Under the pieces are notes generated by a model. The model was not told the DNA's origin. It was given only the letters and a program-made list of their open reading frames with translations, and searched no databases. A DNA stretch of 34,636 nt from Turicibacter sp. (lineage in GTDB: Bacteria > Bacillota_I > Bacilli_A > MOL361 > Turicibacteraceae), in assembly GCA_009780245.1 (NCBI GenBank), contig WRAJ01000024.1, forward strand, positions 1 to 34,636. Direction: 5' to 3'. Positions 1 through 8,214 of this stretch are shown here, in pieces. Within the stretch, counting starts at the first letter, position 1; the number at the start of each line of letters is the position of its first letter. The position numbers were made by a program, and so were the translations under genes.

Positions 1-36
1 AAAAAATCAAACTTTAAAGTTAAAAAAAATAGTTTT

Positions 37-60
37 TGTGGTATACTATGTGGTATAATA
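37..60 (+). promoter_or_regulatory. Duplicated extended -10 promoter elements
   Basis: A 12-bp element, TGTGGTATACTA then TGTGGTATAATA, is repeated head to tail with one mismatch. Each copy contains an extended -10: TGgTATACT at 39-47 and TGgTATAAT at 51-59. No good -35 is visible, which is normal for extended -10 promoters. It should start the transcript of the acidic protein, cmk and possibly rpsA. The upstream side is cut by the window edge. Confidence 0.6.
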
Positions 61-99
61 GACAAGCAATCTTGTGATTTGAAAGGGAGTTTCAACGTC

Positions 100-1194
100 G
101 TGGCGCAAAAAATGAATAGTAAGCAACTAAAAGAAGTATATTTTAATTCCGCGGAATCTTCGTCTGACCGCTATTTTAACGATGCTTTGAAAAATAAAAA
201 GGTGGCAGATTTAAGCCTTTCATTTTCGGAGTCTAAAAAGGACTATCAAAGATATAGCAAAGAGCAAGTGGCTCAATTTGAAAAATTTTTCAATAGACAC
301 GAGGACGACGAGTTGTCTGAAGGCGACGTTCTTGAGCCTAGTGCTGTTATGCCTGCGCCGCCTGAGACGCAAGAGGCAATTGATTATTTAAGCGAACTCG
401 AATCGTTAGTCGCTGAAGTGGAGCATCGCATTGAGAAAGACTTTGTGAAAAATCCTTCACCGCCACTACCGTCGCTCGAGCCTGTGCAAATGTCGCAACT
501 GGAAAAGGATTTGTTGGAAAAAGATTTGTTTGAGAACTTTCTTTCAGACGACGATGAAGTTTATTCGGAACCGGACACGGAGGATGTTTTGCTTAACGAT
601 GACCTTCATTATTTGAATTCGCTTGTGTCAACAGGCGGGAGTAAGTCGGATTTCGAGGCGTTAAATTCAATTGAAAATCTGTTAGGTGAAATCGTGGATA
701 ATGAAAAAAGCCAGATTTCAAATTATGAAACAGATGTTTTTAATGCAAACGTTCAATCGCTTTTTGACTCGGATCCCGAAGCGGATGATGAGGTGGGGTT
801 GCCTACTTCGCCGACAGTAACGGCGCCAGCTTTAGAGGTCATGCCAGAAACAGACCGTGTGGTCGAAGTTGAAGTCAAGGATGAGGTTGTCGAACAATTA
901 GTATCAGTTGCGGATAGTAAACAAGAGCCAGAACTTGCGCCACCACCACTAAGAACGTTTCCTAGCATCGAAAGTGATGAAAACAGTGATCAAGCAGATA
1001 GTGAGAAAAGCACGACGGCTAGCATCGAGGACTTGCGTAAAGATGTAAAGAGCAAAAACATTAAAATCAAAATTTTAGATACCATTCTTGTCCTCTTACT
1101 CGTCATCATCACGGTATTTTTGCTTTACTATTTTGAAGAATTGCTGCCTTTCAATTTACCTAATTTGCCTTTTGATATCCCCTTTATAACTTAA
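100..1194 (+). CDS. Acidic tail-anchored hypothetical protein upstream of cmk
   Basis: I do not recognise a family. I chose the GTG at 100 because GGGAG at 85-89 lies ten bases upstream; a TTG at 79 overlaps that site and an ATG at 112 is an alternative. The 364-residue product is very rich in Asp, Glu, Ser and Pro and looks largely disordered. It ends in one hydrophobic segment (about residues 327-345, LDTILVLLLVIITVFLL) followed by a short tail of about 18 residues rich in Pro, Leu and Phe. That predicts a cytoplasmic acidic domain held by a C-terminal membrane anchor. The gene lies 17 bp before cmk on the same strand and probably shares its transcript. In several Firmicutes a LysM protein gene occupies this slot, but no LysM domain is present here. 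The function is unknown; a role at the membrane or envelope is inference. Confidence 0.7.
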   Translation: MAQKMNSKQLKEVYFNSAESSSDRYFNDALKNKKVADLSLSFSESKKDYQRYSKEQVAQFEKFFNRHEDDELSEGDVLEPSAVMPAPPETQEAIDYLSELESLVAEVEHRIEKDFVKNPSPPLPSLEPVQMSQLEKDLLEKDLFENFLSDDDEVYSEPDTEDVLLNDDLHYLNSLVSTGGSKSDFEALNSIENLLGEIVDNEKSQISNYETDVFNANVQSLFDSDPEADDEVGLPTSPTVTAPALEVMPETDRVVEVEVKDEVVEQLVSVADSKQEPELAPPPLRTFPSIESDENSDQADSEKSTTASIEDLRKDVKSKNIKIKILDTILVLLLVIITVFLLYYFEELLPFNLPNLPFDIPFIT

Positions 1195-1211
1195 GACGAG
1201 GATTTGATTAA

Positions 1212-1868
1212 ATGAAAAAATGTGTTCAGATTGCCATTGATGGCCCTGCTGCTGCTGGGAAATCGACAATTGCAAAATTAATGGCGGAAAAATTGCAGTA
1301 CGTTTATGTGGATACGGGGGCGATGTATCGTGCGATTACATGGAAAGTATTAGACGAAGGTGTTGACATCAACAATGAAGATGCGGTAAGGAAATTACTG
1401 GCTGAAACCGACATTGTTTTATTACCTGAAGGGCAAGTGCAAGTCGATCATGTGATGGTCACCGATGCGATTCGTGACCAACAGGTTACAAAACATGTTT
1501 CACAAATTGCGACTTACGAGCAGATCCGAGAGGAATTAAAAGAGCGACAAATCGTGCTGGCCAATTCGGCAAATGTCATTATGGATGGGCGGGATATTGG
1601 GACCAATGTCTTACCTCAAGCCGATTTTAAGTTCTTTATGATCGCTGATTCTGGTGTCAGAGCGCAGCGGCGGCATAAGGAAAACTTGGCAAAAGGGATT
1701 GAATCAGATCTTGACCAGCTAGAGGCAGACATAAAAAAACGCGATGAAACGGACGCTAATCGTGTGCATTCCCCCCTGAAACAAGCAAAAGATGCAATTT
1801 TAATTGATACAAGTGCACTTTCTATCGCTGAAGTAGTAGACAAAATGATAGGTTATGTATTAAAATAG
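1212..1868 (+). CDS. cmk: Cytidylate kinase
   Basis: This enzyme phosphorylates CMP and dCMP to the diphosphates with ATP in the cytoplasm, feeding pyrimidine nucleotides to RNA and DNA synthesis. The 218-residue length is typical. The P-loop GPAAAGKS sits at residues 11-18, followed by the family pattern VDTGAMYRAITW, and MDGRDIGTNVLP and RVHSPLKQAKDAILID occur later as expected. GAGG lies ten bases before the ATG. The cmk-then-rpsA order matches the Bacillus arrangement of cmk and ypfD. There is no terminator between the acidic-protein gene and cmk, so co-transcription is likely. Confidence 0.97.
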   Translation: MKKCVQIAIDGPAAAGKSTIAKLMAEKLQYVYVDTGAMYRAITWKVLDEGVDINNEDAVRKLLAETDIVLLPEGQVQVDHVMVTDAIRDQQVTKHVSQIATYEQIREELKERQIVLANSANVIMDGRDIGTNVLPQADFKFFMIADSGVRAQRRHKENLAKGIESDLDQLEADIKKRDETDANRVHSPLKQAKDAILIDTSALSIAEVVDKMIGYVLK

Positions 1869-1896
1869 ACTTTGTGCTTTTGTAACGAAGGCAGAA

Positions 1897-1962
1897 AGCT
1901 ATATGTCATATAGCTCATGCGAGTGCGAAGAATTTATTTTCTTTGTAGTGGCATGAGCTATA
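1897..1962 (+). promoter_or_regulatory. rpsA leader with two mutually exclusive hairpins
   Basis: Two inverted repeats share one arm. Hairpin A pairs AGCTATATG (1897-1905) with CATATAGCT (1907-1915). Hairpin B pairs TATAGCTCATGC (1909-1920) with GCATGAGCTATA (1951-1962), and has an inner 7-bp stem (1926-1932 with 1939-1945, one G-U pair) across a 5-by-5 internal loop. The stretch 1909-1915 belongs to both, so only one can form. Hairpin B ends two bases before the ribosome binding site AAAGGAG at 1965-1971. The layout suits control of S1 translation by RNA structure. The pairings are read directly; the regulatory role is inference. Confidence 0.55.
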
Positions 1963-1982
1963 ATAAAGGAGAGAGTTTTACA

Positions 1983-3644
1983 ATGGCTGAAATGACAATG
2001 GAAGAATTAATGAATTTAGAAAGAGTAGATGTGCCTTCTGTTGGCGATGTCGTAACGGGTAAAGTTATTGCAATTGCTGGACAAGAAGTGACGGTCGATA
2101 TCGGTGGTGGAAACGATGCGACGGTTTACTTAAGCGAATTATCTGCTGACAGTCTAAACTCTGTGACGGATGCAGTAAGCATTGGTAGCGAGATTGAAGC
2201 AGTGGTTAAAAAAGTAAGTGATGAGCAAATTTTATTATCGGTTAAAGCGGTCGCAGTTCGTGCAAAGAATGCTGCAATTGAGAAAGCTTTAGAAGATGGG
2301 ACACCACTTGAAGCAACGGTAACACGTGCCATTCGTGGAGGATTATTAGTTGATTTAGGTGGCGTTGAGGCCTTTTTACCTGCTAGCCAAATTGACGTTC
2401 GTTATGTGGAAGATTTAGAAATTTATGTGGGACAGACTTTCAATGTGAAAGTTGAGTCGATTAAGCGTGGGCGCATTGCGGTTACGCGCAAAGAAATGCT
2501 GATTGCAGAGCGTGAGGAAGCGAAAGCGCGTGCGTTAGAAACCTTACAAATTGGTGACCGTGTGGATGGGAAAGTCGTTCGCATTACGTCTTTCGGTGCT
2601 TTTGTTGACTTTGGCTCAGTGGAAGGTTTAGTTCACTTATCTGAAATTTCTCACATTCGTTTCAAGAAGATTGAAGATGTTTTAGCGGTTGGTGACGACG
2701 TTCACACTGAAATTGTTAAAATTGACGGTGAGAAAATCGGTTTATCAATTAAAAAAGCATTACCAACCCCAGTTGAGGAATTTGCAAAAGAGCACCAAGT
2801 AGGTGAAGTGTTAACTGGTACGGTTGTTAGCGTTCATGATTACGGTGCTTTCGTTGAGATCGCGCCTGGCGTGGAAGGATTAGTACACGCATCAGAATTA
2901 TCTTGGGAATCTGTACGCTCTAAAGTGTCTGATTTCTTAACGGCTGGTAAAAAAGCAGAAGTTAAAGTGATTGATATTAACGTGGAATCAGGGCGCGTTG
3001 CCTTATCGGTGAAGCAAATTGAAAATGATCCATGGGAATCTTTAGCGGCAACGGTTGGCGACATTGTGGTTGGTAAAGTAGAAAGCATTACGCAAATCGG
3101 AGCGTTTATTAACATCGCCCCTTATATTGATGGTCTATGCCACTTCTCAGAGGCTTCTTGGGGAGCGGGAACGCGTTTAGAGGACTTGATCAAAGTCGGT
3201 GATGACGTGCAGGTTAAAGTGATCTCTTTAGATCGTGAGCGAAAGCGCGTGGGCTTATCACTGCGCCAAGTAACAGCGAACCCTTGGGAAGATTTAGGAT
3301 ATCGACGTGGTGACATCATTGCTGGAACGGTTGAGAACTTGGATAACCGTGGTGCTGAAATCAAAGTGGCTGAAGGCGTTATTGGATTCTTGCCGATTGG
3401 ACAAATCGCTGATCGCCGCCTAGGGCATGCTAATGAGGCGTTATCAATGGGCGAAGAAGTACAAGTAAAAGTAACGAACTTCGAGCCACATAACTATCGT
3501 TTAGAATTGAGCATCCGCCAGATTGCAGAAGACGCTGAAAAAGCAGATTTCGATGCTTACATGAAAGTACAAGAAGCAGAAGGCGCTGAAGCTGAAGACA
3601 CGTTAGGTGATCTGTTTGGTGATGCGTTTAAAGATTTTGAATAA
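1983..3644 (+). CDS. rpsA: 30S ribosomal protein S1 with six S1 domains
   Basis: S1 is a chain of OB-fold RNA-binding domains that helps mRNA bind the 30S subunit. The ATG at 1983 follows AAAGGAG at 1965-1971, giving 553 residues; earlier in-frame starts at 1917 and 1953 lie inside the leader hairpin. I count six S1 repeats, at roughly residues 18-89, 104-173, 188-259, 271-346, 355-430 and 440-515. Repeats 3-5 carry the canonical GAFV..., EGLVH.SE pattern. Repeats 1, 2 and 6 are more divergent. Bacillus-type S1 homologues usually have about 400 residues and four domains, so this length and count resemble the six-domain proteobacterial protein. The tail ends in an acidic stretch. A terminator follows at once. 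Confidence 0.93.
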   Translation: MAEMTMEELMNLERVDVPSVGDVVTGKVIAIAGQEVTVDIGGGNDATVYLSELSADSLNSVTDAVSIGSEIEAVVKKVSDEQILLSVKAVAVRAKNAAIEKALEDGTPLEATVTRAIRGGLLVDLGGVEAFLPASQIDVRYVEDLEIYVGQTFNVKVESIKRGRIAVTRKEMLIAEREEAKARALETLQIGDRVDGKVVRITSFGAFVDFGSVEGLVHLSEISHIRFKKIEDVLAVGDDVHTEIVKIDGEKIGLSIKKALPTPVEEFAKEHQVGEVLTGTVVSVHDYGAFVEIAPGVEGLVHASELSWESVRSKVSDFLTAGKKAEVKVIDINVESGRVALSVKQIENDPWESLAATVGDIVVGKVESITQIGAFINIAPYIDGLCHFSEASWGAGTRLEDLIKVGDDVQVKVISLDRERKRVGLSLRQVTANPWEDLGYRRGDIIAGTVENLDNRGAEIKVAEGVIGFLPIGQIADRRLGHANEALSMGEEVQVKVTNFEPHNYRLELSIRQIAEDAEKADFDAYMKVQEAEGAEAEDTLGDLFGDAFKDFE

Positions 3645-3661
3645 TTGAATAGATAGATAAC

Positions 3662-3693
3662 AAGCAGGCTTTCAATTGGAAGCCTGCTTTTAC
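3662..3693 (+). terminator. Rho-independent terminator after rpsA
   Basis: The arms AAGCAGGCTT and AAGCCTGCTT form a 10-bp stem closed by an extra wobble region around AATT, followed by TTTTA. It ends the rpsA transcript. Confidence 0.85.
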
Positions 3694-3843
3694 TATGAGG
3701 TTGAGGTTAAGCACGATTTATTGGCAATATCTTGGCGGTCATGTTGTCAAAAAAGTTACCTAAAATTTACATCAATTTTACACAATTTTTCATGTTTTTT
3801 GTTAAAATTTAGGTGTGTTTAAAATTCAGGAGGTTTTTATAAA

Positions 3844-5836
3844 ATGAAACAAGCTAAAACAAAAATGATCAAACTGCTATCTGCAGTATTTTTGCTGTTG
3901 ACAGCCTTTACTCAACCAATGTCATCACTAGCAAATTCACAGGCATCTAATGGTTTTGTGCAGGAAGGGCCTTGGATACCAGATATGCCATTACCAGAGG
4001 CCGGTGATTTTTTGATTTACCGGAATCGTTTGGTCAGACACTGGTGCACTTAGGTAGCTATGACAATGGTTATCGTTCGGTTGATGGTGGCGTGGCTGAG
4101 ATTATTGTGTTTAATCCGATTAATCGGATGATGTACGTCGTTAATGAGCAAGAATTATCGATTGATATGGTTTACTTAGGTCATTTGCAATCGGGAGAAA
4201 TGCACACCTTTTCATTGACTAATCGCATTAATATCGGTTTGATGGGTAACCTTCACGGGTTTGAGGTTGCTGATGTGACAAGTGTGACCGTCATTCCTCG
4301 TCTAGGCGCGATTGCGGCTTCTATTCAATCTTATCATTGGATGGATCAGGGAACAATTGTTTTCATGGATTTTGATGGGAATTATGTGACGCATGTCAGT
4401 GCTGGTGTACAACCAGACATGATTACGACTTCACCTGACGGCTTATTTGTCATGACAGCAGCTGAAGCAGAGCCTCGTTTGGCGTTTACCGATGGTAATA
4501 CGTTTGGCACTCAGTTTGGGCCAGGTGCTCATAACATTAACCACCTATACCCTGATAACTCAGCATGGAATTTTGATTATGACCCAGTGGGTGGTGTAAC
4601 GGTTGTCGATTTACGTGGGATTAATCACGTTTCTGAATTAGCTACGTTATCAGAGGCTCAAGTAAATCACGTTGGTTTTGAGGATTGGGATACACCAGCT
4701 CGTATGGATGAATTAAGAGCAAATGAAGTGATCTGGAAAGCAGGCAACTTACCGTCAAGAGACTTTGAGCCTGAGTACATTGTTTTTTCAGCAGACGGTC
4801 AAACAGCTTTCGTTGCTTTGCAAGAGAACAATGCGATCGCTCACTTTGATATGGCTTCTCAAAGCTTTACCAGAATTGAGGGAATTGGCTTTATTGATCA
4901 TAGTTTGCCAGGCAATGAAATCAACTTAAGCATGGCGCATATTAATATTACCAATGAAGTGAACGTCTTTGGTATGCCACAACCTGATGGCATTGCTGCC
5001 ATTGAGATTAATGGTGTTCAGTACATTTTGACAGCAAATGAAGGGGATGCGCGTGAGTGGGACTTTTACGCACCGGGGTTAAGTGGAGCGGCTAATCGTG
5101 CGCGTTATCATAATTTTAGAAGAAGCGTCGTTAATGGTTCACCTGCAGTTGAGAATATCGTAAATGAGATGCACTATGTTTTAAATGAACGTACAGCAGA
5201 CTGGTTCCTATTTGGATCGCGATCGTTTTCTATTATTAGAGCGAATGATAATGAAATGGTTTTTGACAGTGGATCAGATTTTGAAAGAATTGTTGCGGAA
5301 ACTTTTCCAACCATTTTTAATGCGCATCATCGTGATAATGTCTTTGGTGTTCGTTCATCAAGAAAAGGACCTGAGCCAGAAAGCGTTGTGGCCATGGGGA
5401 TTGATGGTCGCTACTTCGCTTTCATCAGCCTAGAACGCGCTGGTGGCTTGATGATGTATGAGATTAGTGACACATCTAATCCGATCTTCATTGATTATCT
5501 AAACATCAGAGACCCACAGATTAATGGTGTGGATGCCGGTGATTTAGGTGCTGAAGGGTTGTATGCGATTACTGCGGCCAATAGCCCGACTGGCACGCCT
5601 TTAGTGCTGGTTGCAAATGAAGTTTCTGGAGCGGTGACGGTTATGGAAGTCGTGTTATCAGATGGGGCTGATGATGGCACAGAAGAGCTAGAAGCTGCTC
5701 GTGCTGAGTTGCAAGCTGTGATTGATTTTGTCCACGAGACGTTAGATGCTGCTGATTTTACGCCTGAGTCGTGGCAAGCTTTGCAGGATTAGCATTGGTA
5801 GCGATGGGTGGCATCTTGGCTAAACAAAAAAAATAA
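3844..5836 (+). pseudogene. Broken choice-of-anchor I family surface protein
   Basis: AGGAGG precedes the ATG. The first frame (3844-4053) encodes a signal peptide (ends near SSLANS) and then runs out of frame. The second frame (to 5792) continues with a long beta-propeller-like domain carrying GSYDNGYRSVDGGVAEI, FIVFSADGQTAF-like and GPEPESV motifs of the choice-of-anchor I family, some of whose members act as secreted phosphoesterase-like or surface proteins. Adding one T to the T6 run at 4008-4013 restores GDFFDLPESFGQTLVHLGSY. The second frame stops at 5790-5792 just after a helical segment (AARAELQAVIDFV...ESWQALQ) that looks like the start of a FIVAR domain. A different frame then encodes FAGLALVAMGGILAKQKK (5780-5836), the membrane and charged tail of an LPXTG anchor, with no LPXTG motif left. 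So there is one frameshift and one out-of-frame deletion. Sequencing error could explain the first but not the second. Confidence 0.8.
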
Positions 5837-5840
5837 CTTT

Positions 5841-5890
5841 AAAACCTTTCAGATTTCTCAGATGTTTTGAGCGAGACTGGAAGGTTTTTT
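5841..5890 (+). terminator. Terminator after the anchored-protein pseudogene
   Basis: AAAACCTTTCAG (5841-5852) pairs with CTGGAAGGTTTT (5877-5888) with one G-U pair, followed by more T. The loop can form a small CTCA/TGAG inner stem. Confidence 0.75.
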
Positions 5891-5919
5891 GATGGATTAG
5901 GATTAACTCATGTACGAAG

Positions 5920-6687
5920 TTAACTTTTGAGAATGATACTCTCAATCAAGCCTTGGAGTCTGTGGGGGATTTCAATGTCAGATTCGAAGGTATAAATGAA
6001 ATTTTCAAATGGTAGGTAGCCGTACTTTTGATAGAGGGTCATTTTACGAATCATTTTTTCAGCGTACTCTGGTTGGTTTAGTGCGCCGAAATGTTCCCAT
6101 ATGATCAGTTTGCCAGTAAAAGGGTTTTTGATGATGAAGTCAGGGTATATTTGTTTGCTTCCGATCCAAAATGCTGAGTCGTAGAGATAAGGAATCCCAT
6201 GGGCTTCCAAGAGGTTTGCGATTAGAAGCTCAGACTTCGATCTAACTGTGATCCCGTTAGTGGTGGTATATTTTAAATTTTCTGGGAAGTAGGTATTTTT
6301 TGTGACTGGTTTAGAAAGCCACTCTTTGATTGAGGGATGGAAGAAGTAGGAAATCGGAAATCCTTGATACGATAATGGAAGTGATTCGATTAGCTTTTGG
6401 AAGGATGACAGGGCTGGTTCAGTGACGGTATTTAGATTTTTAATAGAATGGATGCTGCTGGTTATATAATTGTCTATTTCTTTTTTGCGTCTAATGATAA
6501 TTTTTTTCCGACACAGCTCTTGGATAAGCGTGGGATTTTTGGTAATGCCAATTTCTTTTGCTATGCCCCCATGATAGTAGAATTTTCCTCTCTTAGCTAA
6601 ATAGCCAGGTGGTAAAGTCTTTAACTCTTCATCAATTGCTCTTAGCTCTTCTTTTAAAGCTGCTAGTTCTTTTATTATGTTTTTCAT
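5920..6687 (-). CDS. PD-(D/E)XK-like nuclease-fold protein
   Basis: The 255-residue protein has a helical N-terminal half and a C-terminal region resembling the PD-(D/E)XK nuclease fold. Candidate active-site residues are E153 (VRSKSELLIANLL), D183 (YPDFIIKNP) and E198 (IIWEHFGALNQPEYA). The usual Lys of the E-x-K motif is replaced by a WEHFG pattern, which I recall from related Firmicutes hypotheticals and helicase-linked nuclease domains. TAGGAG precedes the ATG. The gene stands alone, with the hairpin array at 6753-6980 upstream. It is more AT-rich than the neighbouring ABC genes, so recent transfer is possible. The substrate is unknown; DNA repair or defence are inferences. Confidence 0.6.
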   Translation of the reverse strand: MKNIIKELAALKEELRAIDEELKTLPPGYLAKRGKFYYHGGIAKEIGITKNPTLIQELCRKKIIIRRKKEIDNYITSSIHSIKNLNTVTEPALSSFQKLIESLPLSYQGFPISYFFHPSIKEWLSKPVTKNTYFPENLKYTTTNGITVRSKSELLIANLLEAHGIPYLYDSAFWIGSKQIYPDFIIKNPFTGKLIIWEHFGALNQPEYAEKMIRKMTLYQKYGYLPFENFIYTFESDIEIPHRLQGLIESIILKS

Positions 6688-6752
6688 GTCGAAGCTCCTA
6701 TCGTATATTTTTAGTGTGAAGTCGAATTAGTGTGGGGTGCGAGGAGGCGAGA

Positions 6753-6980
6753 CAACAGTAAATCCTTGGTTTTATCTCATTTATGTTGTTGGATATGCAA
6801 TATTTGACGGTAAAACAACAGTGAACTCTTGATTAGGATCAAAACTGTTGTTTTTGGAATGATATCGGGCGAAAAAACAACAGCTTTTTACTTGTAAGGC
6901 TTAATTAATGTTATTTTCGCTGAACATACGGTCAAAATTACAACAGGTAATCAAAATATATAAGGATTCCTGTTGTTCGA
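6753..6980. repeat. Array of four ~63-bp units with CAACAG/CTGTTG hairpins
   Basis: CAACAG begins at 6753, 6816, 6878 and 6941 (steps 63, 62, 63). The matching right half, TGTTGT or the variant TGTTAT, begins at 6784, 6846, 6909 and 6971 (steps 62, 63, 62). Unit 2 is the cleanest: AAAACAACAGT (6812-6822) pairs with ACTGTTGTTTT (6844-6854). Unit interiors are degenerate (CTTGG, CTTGATTAGGA, CTTGTAAGG). This fills much of the gene-free stretch 6688-7206. Apart from the array, that stretch holds only the upstream region of the nuclease-like gene, a cre-like palindrome at 7104-7115 and the terminator at 7142-7183; I see no other gene in it. Confidence 0.8.
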
Positions 6981-7103
6981 TCCGGCTCCTAGCCATGTCC
7001 ATATCTTAGAAAACATCGATCTTGCAACACTCACCCCTCTATATACGCAAAAAAAAGATTTTCACCTGCAAAATTTCCCATGAAAACGTATGTCATTTCA
7101 CAG

Positions 7104-7115
7104 GAAAACGTTTTC
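7104..7115. promoter_or_regulatory. cre-like palindrome
   Basis: GAAAACGTTTTC is a perfect 12-bp palindrome that fits the CcpA catabolite-responsive element core. A related half, TGAAAACGTA, lies at 7081-7090. Its position, far from any clear promoter and past the end of the ABC operon, weakens the case. Confidence 0.25.
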
Positions 7116-7141
7116 TTTAAACTTGTCGATCTCTTTCAATC

Positions 7142-7183
7142 AAAAAAACCTTTTAGCAACTCGCATTGTGAGTTACTAAAAAG
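7142..7183 (-). terminator. Terminator of the ABC transporter operon
   Basis: Read on the minus strand, GAGTTGCTAAAAG pairs back to CTTTTTAGTAACTC with one G-U pair, followed by seven T. It lies 24 bp past the stop of the binding-protein gene. Confidence 0.8.
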
Positions 7184-7206
7184 TTATCTCGAAAATGCCT
7201 CAACAT

Positions 7207-8193
7207 TTAATCGAATTCTACCTGCTCAGCAAAGTCGTTATTGATCAACGTTTCAAACGGTGCGATGTCGGTTAATTCACCCGCATTGATCATGATGTCC
7301 TGCAAGCGATAAAACGCCTCTTCCGTGATGACAGGTGTCGCCGCAAAGGCACCGATTTCTTGGTAACGTGCAATGGCACTCGTCAAAATGTCGAACTCTG
7401 CATCCGGGAAATACGGTGCAATAATCGCCGCAACGTCCTCGGCGCTATTTTCTTGTACAAACTGCTGCGCTCGTGCAATCGCGTTCGTGAATCCTTGGAT
7501 CAAATCTGGATTTTCTTCGATAAAACTCCCGAGAGCGTAATAAGCCGTATACGGTAACGCGCCTGATTCTAAACCTAATGATGCGACCACATAGCCACGA
7601 CCTTCTAGCTCAATCGTTGAAGCCACCGGCTCAAAGGCAGTCACAAAATCACCAGTACCACCCAGGAAAGCACCGACCATCGCTGCAAATTGAATGCTAT
7701 TATCAAAGTAAACGTCGTCTGCAATCCCCATCTCAGTCAACACGTACTCAAACACCATGAACGGCATGCCGCCACGACGCCCCGGTAAAACGTGCGCATC
7801 TCGCAAATCCTCCCAGTCAAAATCAGGCGAGCGCCCAATCAAGAAGTTCCCATCACGATTCGTTAAACCAGCGAAAACAACCGCATAATCATCGCGTCCT
7901 TCGTTATAAACATAAATCGCAGCCTCCGGTCCAGAGAACCCAATATCCGCAGCACCGGAAAGCAGAGCCACCATGACATTATCCGCCCCGTCACTAGTCA
8001 CTAACTCAATCTCAATTCCTTCATCCTCAAAGAAGCCTAACTCAATCGCCACGTACTGCGGTGCATAAAACACCGACCGCATAACCTCAGCTAAACGAAC
8101 CGTCGTTAATTCCTCCTCCACTTGCGAACGATTACAAGCCACTAGGACGACACCTGCACCTAACAAAACTAATAAAGCCATCAATTTCTTCAC
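7207..8193 (-). CDS. ABC transporter substrate-binding lipoprotein, ThiY/SsuA type
   Basis: The 328-residue protein is the extracytoplasmic receptor of the importer encoded by the next two genes. It starts with a GTG preceded by AAGGGGGA. Its signal peptide ends in the lipobox LVAC, so Cys20 should be lipidated. The mature part has the NMT1/ThiY-like opening VRLAEVMRSVFYAPQYVAI and the motifs LLSGAADIGFSGPEAAIYV and RRGGMPFMVFEY, common in Firmicutes proteins of the ThiY/SsuA/YtlA group. The ligand may be a pyrimidine vitamin precursor, riboflavin or an organosulfur compound; sequence alone does not decide. No TPP or FMN riboswitch is visible upstream of the operon. A two-unit hairpin array separates it from the permease gene. 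Confidence 0.85.
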   Translation of the reverse strand: MKKLMALLVLLGAGVVLVACNRSQVEEELTTVRLAEVMRSVFYAPQYVAIELGFFEDEGIEIELVTSDGADNVMVALLSGAADIGFSGPEAAIYVYNEGRDDYAVVFAGLTNRDGNFLIGRSPDFDWEDLRDAHVLPGRRGGMPFMVFEYVLTEMGIADDVYFDNSIQFAAMVGAFLGGTGDFVTAFEPVASTIELEGRGYVVASLGLESGALPYTAYYALGSFIEENPDLIQGFTNAIARAQQFVQENSAEDVAAIIAPYFPDAEFDILTSAIARYQEIGAFAATPVITEEAFYRLQDIMINAGELTDIAPFETLINNDFAEQVEFD

Positions 8194-8214
8194 AATAAAT
8201 CCCCCTTGCGTGTT

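Noticed and set aside
3844..5836. Insertion sequence as the cause of the broken surface gene
   Set aside because: No transposase fragment, inverted ends or target duplication is visible; a slippage event and a deletion explain it better.
6753..6980. CRISPR array at the CAACAG repeats (and at the other three arrays)
   Set aside because: Repeats are palindromic hairpins whose interiors resemble each other rather than unique spacers, units are few, and no cas genes are near.
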